Source of the DNA: Flavobacteriaceae bacterium | GTDB lineage: Bacteria; Bacteroidota; Bacteroidia; Flavobacteriales; Flavobacteriaceae | Reading direction: 5' to 3' | DNA length: 13,352 bases | Assembly (NCBI GenBank): GCA_019752245.1 | Contig: JAIEMH010000407.1 | Location: 1 to 13,352 of the forward strand | Part shown: piece by piece, positions 1 to 8,665 of the stretch | Position numbering within the stretch: the stretch's first letter is position 1 | Layout of the letters: each line of letters begins with the position of its first letter | Notes under the pieces: model-generated | Databases searched by the model: none | The model's input: only the letters and a program-made list of their open reading frames with translations | What the model was told of the DNA's origin: nothing | Translations under genes and position numbers: made by a program

Positions 1-361
1 CATAAGGTTTTTGAGGGAAATATTCAGGATGACGTTTCTGTCCATTATTCCAAATGCCAACAACTATAAACTTTTGAGTTTTTCCTTCAGCAATTAATTT
101 TCCTGCAACTTCATCAACTTCCCACGCTTGCTTGTTCCAAGTGCTTTCTGCATCATAAAGCATGTTGCCGTCGTGCATATATAAAACTGCATATTTATCT
201 TTTTCAGAATAGCCATCGGGTAACCAAACATCTACATTTCTAGCCTCTACAAATTGTGATTTGAAGTTTTCAAAACGTTGTGTTTTTCCAGAGGAAACCT
301 TTACTTCTTGAGCATTTGCATTGACCATGATTAGTGCAATCAGAATTAAAATTCCCTTCAT
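1..361 (-). CDS. Secreted esterase-like alpha/beta hydrolase (3' part missing)
   Basis: Only the first 120 codons are in the window; the frame runs open off the left edge. The ATG at 361 is followed by a Sec signal peptide (MKGILILIALIMVNANA, probable cleavage before QEV), so the product is exported. The mature part has VWLPDGY (about 49-55), a YMHDGN turn (65-70), a TWNKQAWEVDE stretch (about 77-87) and FIVVGIWNNG (about 103-112). This is the typical N-terminal half of the putative esterase family (Pfam Esterase, PF00756; enterochelin esterase / esterase D fold). The nucleophile G-x-S-x-G and the rest of the triad should lie beyond the edge, so activity and substrate cannot be judged. The start is only 4 bases after the stop of the large surface-protein gene, which suggests one transcript. 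Family assignment is likely; a specific function would be guesswork. Confidence 0.8.
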   Translation of the reverse strand, partial: MKGILILIALIMVNANAQEVKVSSGKTQRFENFKSQFVEARNVDVWLPDGYSEKDKYAVLYMHDGNMLYDAESTWNKQAWEVDEVAGKLIAEGKTQKFIVVGIWNNGQKRHPEYFPQKPY

Positions 362-365
362 TTTG

Positions 366-3300
366 TTATCTTTTTAAAGAGAAGTGACCTTTCGCGCTTC
401 TACCATCATCTAGTTTAATAGTATACCAATAATCATCTGCAGGAGCAATATTGCCATTGAAAGTTCCATCCCAACCTTGTCCCAAAGGAGCAATTTGTTT
501 TATTAATTTTCCAAACCTATCGTAAATTTGAATTATTGAATTACTATAAAATTGTTGGCTTACTCCTCTAATGTTCCAAGTATCATTAAATCCATCACCA
601 TTTGGAGTAAAATATTGAGGAACGCCAAGAACAGAAATTGTTTGTTGAGCGATTCCACATCCATTCAAATCTTTTATGTAAACGGTATAAATTCCCATTG
701 GTACATTTGTAAAAATATTGGAAGTTTGATATGGTCCATAAGGTTCTTGAATACTATAAACATAATCTCCATTTCCTGATACAAGAACTTCCACTGAATT
801 TATATCTGATAAATCAATTATATTGATATCAGTTATTGTCGCAATTACAGAAGTTGTAACTTCTATTGTTCTTGTTGTTGAACATCCTAAACTATTCGTT
901 ACAGTAACCGTATAAGTTCCACCAGTATTTACAGTCAATGTATAATTGTTTGCTCCTGGAAGTAAATTTCCTTCTAAAAACCATTGATATGTATAGTTTG
1001 ATATTGGAGATCCATCAATTATTCCTGCATCAATTGTTACTGTAAAAGTTGGGAGATTTGTACATACAAGTTCGTTCGCTTGTCCAGTAAGATTTAAATC
1101 AATTACAGGAATCGGATTTACTACAAAATTAATTGTTGTTGAAGCTGAACAAGAAGAATTTAGAGCGTTAGTCACAGTAGCAATAACATTTTGCGTTCCA
1201 GATTCAAATGTTGGTGCTAATGTTGATAATACTGTTCCGTCTTGTAAAGTGTAAGTTACTATCATTCCGGTTTGGCCTTGAAGAATAGCTGCTTCTAAAG
1301 TAGATGTGTTAAAAGTAACCAATCCATCTTGATTTGCAGGATCGTTAATTTCGTCATCACAAGAAGTATATTGGCCTAAAGGAATTGCAAATGCTTGTGG
1401 TAAGTCATCAACAATAAAAGTTATGTCTTTTTCATAATAACATGGTCCATTAGAAGCTAAAGAAGGATTGTTGGTCATTCTAACCTTTACAATTTTTGTA
1501 CCAGTCACATTAAACGGATTAGGAAGTGGACTTGGTAATGGAACTCCAGCAGCATCAAAATAACTAAAAGAAATATTAGTTTGACCTTGCAATATATCGC
1601 TTTCTAATGTTGACGTGTTAAAGCCGTAAGTTCCATCTTGATCGTCGTCACAATGGCGAATGGTATTGTTAATGCCTACAGTATTAAAAACAGGAGTTGG
1701 TTCAACAACTATGTTGAATGTTTTATTACCGAAGCAAGAGTTATCTAAATTGCTATCAACTCTAACCCAAATAGTTTGTTGGTTTGGATAACCAACATTT
1801 CTATAATTAGTTATATCACTTATTGCTAAAGAATTTCCATTGATGTCATTTTCGGCATTAAAATCACTAAGATTTTTATAAAATTTAATGGTATAATTTG
1901 CCGTTGGAGGAGGAAGAAATGCTTGAATATCATTGTAAATTGAGGTAAAATCAAAACTTGCAATTCTGTCATATTCATTATTTACAGAATCAATATAATC
2001 GTCACATTTATACTTATTTGGAATTACGTAGCTGTTAGGTAATTGCGTTACCGAAACGATCAGATTTAATTGTGCAATACTAAAGCAACCATTTACGTTT
2101 TCAACTCTAACCCAAACTGAAGTATTTGCTGTTGTATAGGCCAATGGAGTTGAAATTAAAAGTGTTGAATCGTTGGTGTTTGCTCCTGTCAATGAAGTAA
2201 AATAGGTGAAAGTTTCTACTGCTGAATTTACTGAAATAAAATTGTTTTTTGCAGTTAAATTGAAAGTTGCAATACCGTCGGTATCATCATCACATTGAAT
2301 TAATGATATTGGAGAAGAAATTACAGGTAACGCATAAGTTGTTAAAACAGCATCAGTAGAAAATAATCCACAAGTGTTTCCAGCTCTGTTTAGTGATACT
2401 CTATATTTATATCCACTCATAGTTGGCGATACATTATTTACCGTCAAGGCAATTGTAGTTGCACCAGAATAAGTTGCATTATTGATAACATTTGTCCAAG
2501 AAACGCCATTATCAATTGAAAGTTGCCATTGATACGAAGTAATAGGTGTTGATGTTGCTAAAGTAAAAGTAGCACTTCTAAGTTCGCAAGCCACTTGAGC
2601 AACAGGTTGAGTTGTTATTGTGATTGGAGCAGCAGTAGTATAATTTGCATTTGGATTTGTGTAACCAATTCCACTAGTAACAATTCCGTTATTTGGGTTT
2701 ACAGTTGGTGGAGTATTTGTTCCTAATAAACCATCATTATTAGAGTCTGCAAAACCAGCTTCTATAACATCATTACAACCATCAGCATCACTATCTAAAT
2801 CTAGATAATTGCTGGCATTATCGCCATCTGTATTGGTTATAGTATAATTAATAATTCCGCTATTTGGAGAAGTTTCTAATGAATTGTTTAGTCCGTTAGT
2901 ACCAAAATTAGATCCATCAATAACGCCATTTAGATTGGCATCTATTGCTCCACTTCCAGATTCGGTTAAGTCATAAATTCCATCATTGTCTGAATCTAAA
3001 TCTAAATAATCAAGAATTCCATCGCCGTCAGTATCAACAGGAATAATACCCGTTGCAAAGGCATCATCAATACCGTCATGATTTGTATCGGTGTTTGAAA
3101 TAGGTGTAAAAGCAGTTCCTTGAGCTTCAATATAATCGGTTATCCCATCATTATCGCTATCAAAATCCAATTGGTCAGGAATTCCATCACCATCAGAATC
3201 TTTAGGAACACAAGTTGCAAAAAACTTTAGACTTGATTTATTGGCAGCCGTATCCAATAGATTTTTGTGTTTAAAACTTATACTTGTTGCTTGTTTTATT

Positions 3301-5480
3301 AAAAATTTAAAAGTTCCTGTTCCAGCAGCAAGTGGTGTTGTGCTATTTAGCCTAAATCTAATTTCAAAGGATGAATATTCTGTTACGCCACTTTCGTAAA
3401 AACCATCATAATTGGTATCAATTAGTAATTGATTGCTTGGGTTTAAAACAGATATTGTTGTGTTTATAGGTGAGTTTATAATATATTCTGCATCAGAATT
3501 TAGTAAATCACTTGCATTTCCAGTTGTTATATATTCTAATCCAACCGATATTGGTTGTGCAAAAGTCATTTCATATTTTACCCAATTGGTTTTGCCAGCA
3601 GGAACATCTGTTACAAAACTTCCATCTGCATTTCCTGTAAAAGGTGTTGAACTTGATGTTGTTGACGTTGTAACTACTCCAGTAAATGTATTAGAATAGG
3701 TTCCAACAGCAATTGTTCCAGAAGTTGGGTTTGTAATTGAAATGTTCTGATTACCAAATGATTCTGTACAGTTTGTTATTCCATCACCATCATAATCATT
3801 ATCGACATTATCAACCACATTGTCATTGTCTATATCTGTTGCACAAGCACTTACCGGAATTTCATCTGAGAAAAGATTAATGTTACAAGCAGATAAAGTT
3901 GCTTTAACTTGATAGTATCCAGGTTGAGTTGGAGTATAGGAACTTGCATTTGCACCAGTTATTGGATTTCCATTAAAATACCATTGAAAAACATCAAATC
4001 CAGTAAGAGTACTTACACTTAAATCAACATTTGGTAAGCAATTGGATTGTGTTAGATCTATCTGTTGAAATGAAATTTCTGGTTTGAAAGTAAATCCAGA
4101 ATAATAACCTCCAAAAGTAGCTGCACCATCACTTCCATAAGCTGCCAAGTAAAGTTGAGTTGTTGAAAAAACAGAAATATTTCCTGTTAATCCAGTAATA
4201 ACATAACATTCAAAATTTGAATTTCCTACTACAGGTGTTGGTCCGACAACAGATACCGAAGTTGGTAAATTTGCTAAAGTATAAGAAACTGAGTTAATAA
4301 TGAAATTTAATGCTGAACCAGTTTCTGTAGTAATAGTAACTCTACCTGTAAATATTCTATTACCAACTTGTTCAATTAAAGGTATGTTATCAATAACTTT
4401 TGGAGTTTGACAGCTTAATGGCGGAACAAAAAATAGTTCTTGATTTGCTTGATTAGGTTGAGAATCATCGCCAACACTTTGATAAGCAAAAATATTTTTT
4501 GTTGAATGAACGTATAGATTACCATTTGCATCATAATCTGTCCCAAAAAGGTTTACATATTGACCAGCATTTAAGGTGTAATTTGGAACCGTTGAACCAC
4601 TTAAAAATAGTTCTGTATTGTCTTCATTTGCAATAAGAAGAACTCTTTCTACATTAGACATACCAGTACTTTTTATAAAAATATAATCTTTACCAGTTCT
4701 TTCTGATGATACAATTTGATCAAATCCTGTATCAATATTTCCTAACTCGCCATTTGTTCCACCAAAAGAGCCACAATTGACAGCAATAGGTTTGTCTGAC
4801 CTTACCACTGAACCTATAAGAGCATCTCTATTAGCAGCAGTTGGTCCTTGAACAGCCATAACAAAACTTTGACCACTATTGAGAACTATACTTGATGGAG
4901 CATTTCCTGCAGCTGCATTATTTACTAAAACGGCACCAGTTTTTATATCATTAAAATTAATTGTGGTATTATTTTCAGTAGCTAAAATTGATACAAAGGT
5001 ATAGTGTCTGCTTGCGTAACTTGGTATTAACATGTTTGTTAATCCACCAATTCTAAACTCGGTGCCTAATGCTGCTAATCCTTTAGAAACAACTTCACCA
5101 GCTTGATTTCCTGTTTGATCAATTATTCTTCCTGTTACATATACCATGTCTTCGGCTTCAATAATGTAACCAGAATCATTCAAAATAGTATTTGCTCCAG
5201 ATTGAGGGACAATAAATTGACTTGAGCTTCCAGAAGAACTAGTGTCAAATACATATGGAATATCTCTTGAAACGGTTCCACTTATTGTTGTACTTCCTAA
5301 TTGTTTTATCAAAAAATTAATAGGCGTAACACTTGGTGTAGAAATATACAGATATTGCGGACCAGGAGGCATTGCATCTGAATTTGATAATGGTGGAATA
5401 TAATGAGTTTTACTAAATTGAGAAAAGCAATTAGTTGATAATAAAATAGTTATTATAAGTAAAAGTAATTTATTTTTCAT
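366..5480 (-). CDS. Giant T9SS type B surface protein with IgGFc-binding-like head and thrombospondin type 3 repeats
   Basis: This 1704-residue protein has a Sec signal peptide (1-20, cleavage after NCFS). Residues about 26-455 resemble the IgGFc-binding-protein N-terminal domain (HYIPP, YASRHYTF, SDKPIAV, ELFFVPPL). Then come an Ig/PKD-like domain (about 470-545, FQWYFNGNPI), Asp-rich thrombospondin type 3 calcium-binding repeats (549-570 and 761-920), an Ig-like segment (about 965-1050), and four modules opening with CDD at C1063, C1159, C1277 and C1374. A further Ig-like domain (about 1470-1545) precedes the C-terminal gliding-motility-associated domain (1623-1704, YFTPNGDGFNDTW...GHFSLKR). 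That domain is a type B T9SS sorting signal, so the product should be exported by Sec, moved across the outer membrane by T9SS, and placed on the surface or released. It lies 24 bases after the choice-of-anchor-L gene. An adhesin or matrix role is inferred; binding to IgG should not be assumed. The N-terminal family match is from memory of the family; the C-terminal call is firm. Confidence 0.92.
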   Translation of the reverse strand: MKNKLLLLIITILLSTNCFSQFSKTHYIPPLSNSDAMPPGPQYLYISTPSVTPINFLIKQLGSTTISGTVSRDIPYVFDTSSSGSSSQFIVPQSGANTILNDSGYIIEAEDMVYVTGRIIDQTGNQAGEVVSKGLAALGTEFRIGGLTNMLIPSYASRHYTFVSILATENNTTINFNDIKTGAVLVNNAAAGNAPSSIVLNSGQSFVMAVQGPTAANRDALIGSVVRSDKPIAVNCGSFGGTNGELGNIDTGFDQIVSSERTGKDYIFIKSTGMSNVERVLLIANEDNTELFLSGSTVPNYTLNAGQYVNLFGTDYDANGNLYVHSTKNIFAYQSVGDDSQPNQANQELFFVPPLSCQTPKVIDNIPLIEQVGNRIFTGRVTITTETGSALNFIINSVSYTLANLPTSVSVVGPTPVVGNSNFECYVITGLTGNISVFSTTQLYLAAYGSDGAATFGGYYSGFTFKPEISFQQIDLTQSNCLPNVDLSVSTLTGFDVFQWYFNGNPITGANASSYTPTQPGYYQVKATLSACNINLFSDEIPVSACATDIDNDNVVDNVDNDYDGDGITNCTESFGNQNISITNPTSGTIAVGTYSNTFTGVVTTSTTSSSTPFTGNADGSFVTDVPAGKTNWVKYEMTFAQPISVGLEYITTGNASDLLNSDAEYIINSPINTTISVLNPSNQLLIDTNYDGFYESGVTEYSSFEIRFRLNSTTPLAAGTGTFKFLIKQATSISFKHKNLLDTAANKSSLKFFATCVPKDSDGDGIPDQLDFDSDNDGITDYIEAQGTAFTPISNTDTNHDGIDDAFATGIIPVDTDGDGILDYLDLDSDNDGIYDLTESGSGAIDANLNGVIDGSNFGTNGLNNSLETSPNSGIINYTITNTDGDNASNYLDLDSDADGCNDVIEAGFADSNNDGLLGTNTPPTVNPNNGIVTSGIGYTNPNANYTTAAPITITTQPVAQVACELRSATFTLATSTPITSYQWQLSIDNGVSWTNVINNATYSGATTIALTVNNVSPTMSGYKYRVSLNRAGNTCGLFSTDAVLTTYALPVISSPISLIQCDDDTDGIATFNLTAKNNFISVNSAVETFTYFTSLTGANTNDSTLLISTPLAYTTANTSVWVRVENVNGCFSIAQLNLIVSVTQLPNSYVIPNKYKCDDYIDSVNNEYDRIASFDFTSIYNDIQAFLPPPTANYTIKFYKNLSDFNAENDINGNSLAISDITNYRNVGYPNQQTIWVRVDSNLDNSCFGNKTFNIVVEPTPVFNTVGINNTIRHCDDDQDGTYGFNTSTLESDILQGQTNISFSYFDAAGVPLPSPLPNPFNVTGTKIVKVRMTNNPSLASNGPCYYEKDITFIVDDLPQAFAIPLGQYTSCDDEINDPANQDGLVTFNTSTLEAAILQGQTGMIVTYTLQDGTVLSTLAPTFESGTQNVIATVTNALNSSCSASTTINFVVNPIPVIDLNLTGQANELVCTNLPTFTVTIDAGIIDGSPISNYTYQWFLEGNLLPGANNYTLTVNTGGTYTVTVTNSLGCSTTRTIEVTTSVIATITDINIIDLSDINSVEVLVSGNGDYVYSIQEPYGPYQTSNIFTNVPMGIYTVYIKDLNGCGIAQQTISVLGVPQYFTPNGDGFNDTWNIRGVSQQFYSNSIIQIYDRFGKLIKQIAPLGQGWDGTFNGNIAPADDYWYTIKLDDGRSAKGHFSLKR
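1092..2318 (-). repeat. Four tandem CDD-type modules (coding)
   Basis: Residues about 1055-1463 of the large surface protein contain four units of roughly 95-120 residues. Each opens with a C-D-D motif (C1063, C1159, C1277, C1374), then D-G or D-R and a Phe-Asn/Asp stretch (for example DGIATFNL, YGFNTSTLESDILQGQT, VTFNTSTLEAAILQGQT). Each continues with an aromatic strand and ends in a V-x-N...C strand. Units three and four are closest to each other. The same unit occurs twice in the neighbouring choice-of-anchor-L protein (C359, C451). I do not know a domain name for it. Confidence 0.7.
2721..3200 (-). repeat. Thrombospondin type 3 repeat array (coding)
   Basis: Residues 761-920 of the large surface protein hold several copies of the pattern D-x-D-x-D-G-x-x-D-x-x-D-x-D-S-D-N-D-G, for example DGIPDQLDFDSDNDG, DGILDYLDLDSDNDG and DNASNYLDLDSDADG, broken by Gly/Asn/Thr-rich insertions. 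Such arrays bind many calcium ions and form a stiff spacer. The DNA copies have diverged, so this is an old protein-level repeat and not a recent tandem duplication. Confidence 0.85.
3771..3836 (-). repeat. Short thrombospondin type 3 repeat (coding)
   Basis: Residues 549-570 of the large surface protein read DIDNDNVVDNVDNDYDGDG and onward, with Asp/Asn at alternating positions. This is the calcium-ligand pattern of thrombospondin type 3 repeats. It links the first Ig-like domain to an unassigned beta-rich segment at about 575-755. Confidence 0.75.
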
Positions 5481-5504
5481 TTGATAAAAGTAGCAATTTT
5501 TGAT

Positions 5505-7790
5505 TTATCTCTTCATGGAAAAATGGCCTTTAACATTTCTTCCATTTGCAAATTGGATATTAAACCAATAGTCTGTAGCTAAAAGTTGCTTTTCGTTTAG
5601 TGTGCCGTCCCAACCTTTTTGATTTTCATTGAAACTATAAATTAATTTGCCATAACGATCAAATACAGTCACTTGTGAATTAGGAAAATAGGACAAGTTT
5701 TTAATTTCCCAAATATCATTATAACCATCATTATTTGGTGTGAAATATTTAGGATAATTTAATACAACAGCAGAAGTTATTAGTGTTCCGCAACCATTTT
5801 TATCTCTTATATAAATAGTGTACTGATTGGGAATTACATTTAAAAATATGTTTTCACTTTGATAATTAAATCCGTCTAATGAGTATTCATAAACTCCAGA
5901 ACCATTTATGTTAATTTGAATAGAATTGTTCTCATCTGAAAAATCATTTACAATGACTTCATCTAAAATAGCTAGTTCTGAAGCCAAAACGGTAAAGTTT
6001 TTTGTTATTGAACAGCCATCAGAGTTGGTTACCGTGACAGTATATAGTGCAGCATTTGAAACAAGTATTGAATGTGAAGTAGTACCATCTGACCATAAAT
6101 AACTTGAGAAATTTGACGGAACACTCAATGCTATTGAGTCTCCATTACATAAATAAAGGGTTTCATCCGCAAATCCGATTGGGCTAAATGTTTTTACTAG
6201 CAAAGTAATAGGAACTATTCCATAACAATCGGCACCATTAATTACTCGAGCATAAATAATTTGTTGATTTGCAATAGTATTAGTGAAATTATTTGGTAAC
6301 GGATTAATTTCTAAAATTGCATCATTAGAAGTTGCATAATATTGAACGACCAATCCAGATGGTAAACCTAAAAGTATTTGTGGTGTAATTGAGTTTAGAT
6401 TGAAAAGAGTGAAACCGTCTTGTGGCGCAATCACATCACAACTGGTATAAGTTTGATTATTTATTGTATTGTTTGAAATAACTAAATTTATTGTAGCATA
6501 ATTTGCACATCCAAAACTATTAGTAATTCTAGCAATAACTTGATTTGTAGTTGTATTTTGATAAGTTGTAGGATTTGATATTAAATTTGTTTGCGCTTGT
6601 GCATCGGCTAAATTTTTATAAAAAGATGCAGTACTTAATTGTAAATTTCCTCCAGTAATTATGCTGTAAACTTTGGTTAAATCAAATGTAGAAATACCAT
6701 CATTATTTTCGTCGCATTGAACTATTGTAGTAGGGTTAAGAGTAGGTAATGGGCTGTATTCAATGACAACTTCACCGGTTGTAGTACAAACTGTCCCACT
6801 CAAAATAACTTCCACTTTATAACTTCCAGCGCTTGATACTGTGTAGGTTGAGTTAGTTTCTCCTAATAAAGGAAAACCATCTTTAAACCATTGATAGGTA
6901 TTGCTTCCAGAAACTGTTCCGTTTAAAACAATTGTTTCTCCTTGACAAATTGGATTTCCAGTAGCAATTAGTTTATCAGGACCAATATTAACTCCAATGT
7001 TAAAACTATTTCCTCCAAGAAATATAGCCGAATCATATTGCGGATTGGTTTCGTCTGCAATAACCAATTTAATATGATAGGTTGTTCCCGGAATTACATT
7101 GCCTAATGCAGTCATTACAACTGTTTGTCCGTTGAAATTTGTAGGTGAATTTACGCTGTTAAAACTTCCAAAATAGGCTTCGTTTTGTGGACCACAACCG
7201 CCTGGAATATCGGGATGTACTGTAGTAACTTTTACAGGAGTTGTTGTGTTGGGAACTAAAGCTAAATTTTGATAAGGATCAGAACTTCCTGCCACTTTTA
7301 ATAAAAAAGCGAATCCGTCACTGTAAGTGCATGAAGCAGTATCATGATATTCTTCTGATGCAAAAATATAATCAAAACTAAATGTACTTGTAAGTGGTAC
7401 AAAGTCAAATTCTAATATAGTTGCATTTGAAATATTTGAAATGTTTAAAGCTTGGGCTAAATCGGAATCACCAAGCCAATCTGGAGCATTATCACTCAAT
7501 ATTGAGGAATTTGGACCTGGTACATAATTGGCTCTGCACGTACTTAAAACAACTCCATTAGCTAATGGAAAACCACTAGTTCCAGCATTAAAATAGCCAT
7601 AACTATTTTCGCCAGTTCCAAAAGCACCGCCACTAATACTGAAATTAGAAACGTTGGCACAGGAACTATTAACCAAGACATTTTGAACTAATTGTTGTGC
7701 CGAATAGGTATCGTCTACTGTAATGTTTTGTGCAAAAACATTTGTTATAAAACCAAAATATAAAACATAACCAAATTTAATCCACTTCAT
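5505..7790 (-). CDS. Choice-of-anchor-L domain protein with T9SS type B sorting domain
   Basis: This 761-residue exported protein has a signal peptide at 1-20 (cleavage after NVFA). Residues about 22-266 match the choice-of-anchor L domain: an SGGAFGTGENSYGYF segment near 53-67, GVVLSTC at 79-85, and the hallmark FDYIFASEEY at 139-148. An Ig/PKD-like domain follows (about 275-345, YQWFKDG). Two CDD-type modules come next (C359 and C451), then an Ig-like segment (about 545-600) and the C-terminal gliding-motility-associated domain (682-761, YFTPNNDGYNDIW...GHFSMKR). The last is a type B T9SS sorting signal, so the protein should reach the cell surface. Its last 200 or so residues are collinear with those of the next gene. 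The ATG at 7790 is 15 bases after the permease stop, and a TATCTTTG box fills that gap. No PorP/SprF-type partner, often found beside type B cargo genes, is visible. Its binding partner is unknown. Confidence 0.92.
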   Translation of the reverse strand: MKWIKFGYVLYFGFITNVFAQNITVDDTYSAQQLVQNVLVNSSCANVSNFSISGGAFGTGENSYGYFNAGTSGFPLANGVVLSTCRANYVPGPNSSILSDNAPDWLGDSDLAQALNISNISNATILEFDFVPLTSTFSFDYIFASEEYHDTASCTYSDGFAFLLKVAGSSDPYQNLALVPNTTTPVKVTTVHPDIPGGCGPQNEAYFGSFNSVNSPTNFNGQTVVMTALGNVIPGTTYHIKLVIADETNPQYDSAIFLGGNSFNIGVNIGPDKLIATGNPICQGETIVLNGTVSGSNTYQWFKDGFPLLGETNSTYTVSSAGSYKVEVILSGTVCTTTGEVVIEYSPLPTLNPTTIVQCDENNDGISTFDLTKVYSIITGGNLQLSTASFYKNLADAQAQTNLISNPTTYQNTTTNQVIARITNSFGCANYATINLVISNNTINNQTYTSCDVIAPQDGFTLFNLNSITPQILLGLPSGLVVQYYATSNDAILEINPLPNNFTNTIANQQIIYARVINGADCYGIVPITLLVKTFSPIGFADETLYLCNGDSIALSVPSNFSSYLWSDGTTSHSILVSNAALYTVTVTNSDGCSITKNFTVLASELAILDEVIVNDFSDENNSIQININGSGVYEYSLDGFNYQSENIFLNVIPNQYTIYIRDKNGCGTLITSAVVLNYPKYFTPNNDGYNDIWEIKNLSYFPNSQVTVFDRYGKLIYSFNENQKGWDGTLNEKQLLATDYWFNIQFANGRNVKGHFSMKR

Positions 7791-7797
7791 GATGTGG

Positions 7798-7805
7798 CAA
7801 AGATA
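7798..7805 (-). promoter_or_regulatory. Possible -7 promoter element for the choice-of-anchor-L gene
   Basis: The minus strand reads TATCTTTG, a full match to the Bacteroidota -7 consensus TAnnTTTG, directly between the permease stop codon and the ATG at 7790. No TTTG box is visible 19-21 bp upstream. If used, transcription would start about 0-3 bases before the ATG, giving an almost leaderless message. The gene could therefore be expressed apart from the exporter genes. Confidence 0.4.
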
Positions 7806-8645
7806 CTACAAATCTCTTTTTTTAAGAAGATAATAAGATGCAGAAATAAATATTGCAGTCCAACAAAGCACAATCAAAATGGCATACCAATGAACATCGT
7901 AATCTTTTAGGTTTGCTGTTCCACCAATTGTAGTTTCTATATTTTTAATTACAGATAGTTTAGTGAAAGGTTCAACAATTAAATTACTCATTGATTCTAA
8001 TGGTAAAAAGCGCGTGAAATTTCTATCGTAATCACTATCTGGAAAAATTTTGAAATTAATTATTCCAATAATTATATTTTCAATAATATTCCAAACAAAT
8101 AAAAATCCAAGTGCAAAAGCAGAGCGTTTTATTAATATTCCAATAAATAAACAGAAAGAAAAGAACCCTGTAAGTTTTATGAAGTAAGCAAATAAATAGT
8201 CCATTTGAGAAAATATAATTCCCAATTCTGTATATGATGAAAATGATAAACCTAATACGAGAGAAACTAAAAAGATGAAAATTGTAGAAACTCCTGCAAA
8301 AACTAATACGGTTAAGAATTTAGATTTTATAAATTCTTTTTTACTCATCCCATCAATTAAATTTTGCTTTAGTGTACCATAACTATATTCGTTTGCCATC
8401 ATTGAAACTATAACAACGGCTAAAAAGAATTTTAAAATTGCAGCAATATAAGTGTTAAAATGCCAAATATATGGAAAATTAAAAATGCCTTGATCGGCAA
8501 TGTGAAGATTAAAACCACCAATTTTTATTTTAATCGAAGCTATTAAAGCTATAAAGGTTAATAACAAAAAGTAGCTTATTGTTAAAATTTTACTTGCTTT
8601 GTTTTTCCAAATTTTTTGTAATTCTATAGAGAGTAATCGTTTCAT
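7806..8645 (-). CDS. ABC-2 type transporter permease
   Basis: This 279-residue membrane protein has six predicted transmembrane segments (about 20-40, 62-82, 109-133, 151-172, 177-198 and 253-273). It carries the ANEYSYGTLKQNLIDGMSKKEF region (84-105) that follows the second segment in ABC-2 family permeases and is thought to contact the ATPase. A large extracytoplasmic loop (about 199-250) separates the last two segments. Paired with the ATPase gene 20 bases upstream, it should form a homodimeric or heterodimeric exporter in the inner membrane. The cargo cannot be read from sequence; ABC-2 systems of this type move peptides, antibiotics, lipids or polysaccharides. Start is the ATG at 8645 and the stop is TAG. 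It is the only permease here, so one polypeptide probably serves as both halves. Confidence 0.87.
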   Translation of the reverse strand: MKRLLSIELQKIWKNKASKILTISYFLLLTFIALIASIKIKIGGFNLHIADQGIFNFPYIWHFNTYIAAILKFFLAVVIVSMMANEYSYGTLKQNLIDGMSKKEFIKSKFLTVLVFAGVSTIFIFLVSLVLGLSFSSYTELGIIFSQMDYLFAYFIKLTGFFSFCLFIGILIKRSAFALGFLFVWNIIENIIIGIINFKIFPDSDYDRNFTRFLPLESMSNLIVEPFTKLSVIKNIETTIGGTANLKDYDVHWYAILIVLCWTAIFISASYYLLKKRDL

Positions 8646-8665
8646 TTTTGTAGTTGGAATTTAGA

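Noticed and set aside
3433..3699. Plus-strand open frame inside the large surface-protein gene
   Set aside because: It is a by-product of the Thr/Ser/Asn-rich coding strand. The same holds for the plus-strand frames at 552-779, 10331-10660, 10777-11001, 11432-11656 and 12313-12543.
2721..3836. Asp-rich repeats as a CRISPR-like or recent tandem DNA repeat
   Set aside because: The repetition is at the protein level with irregular spacing and diverged codons; there are no constant repeats separated by unique spacers.
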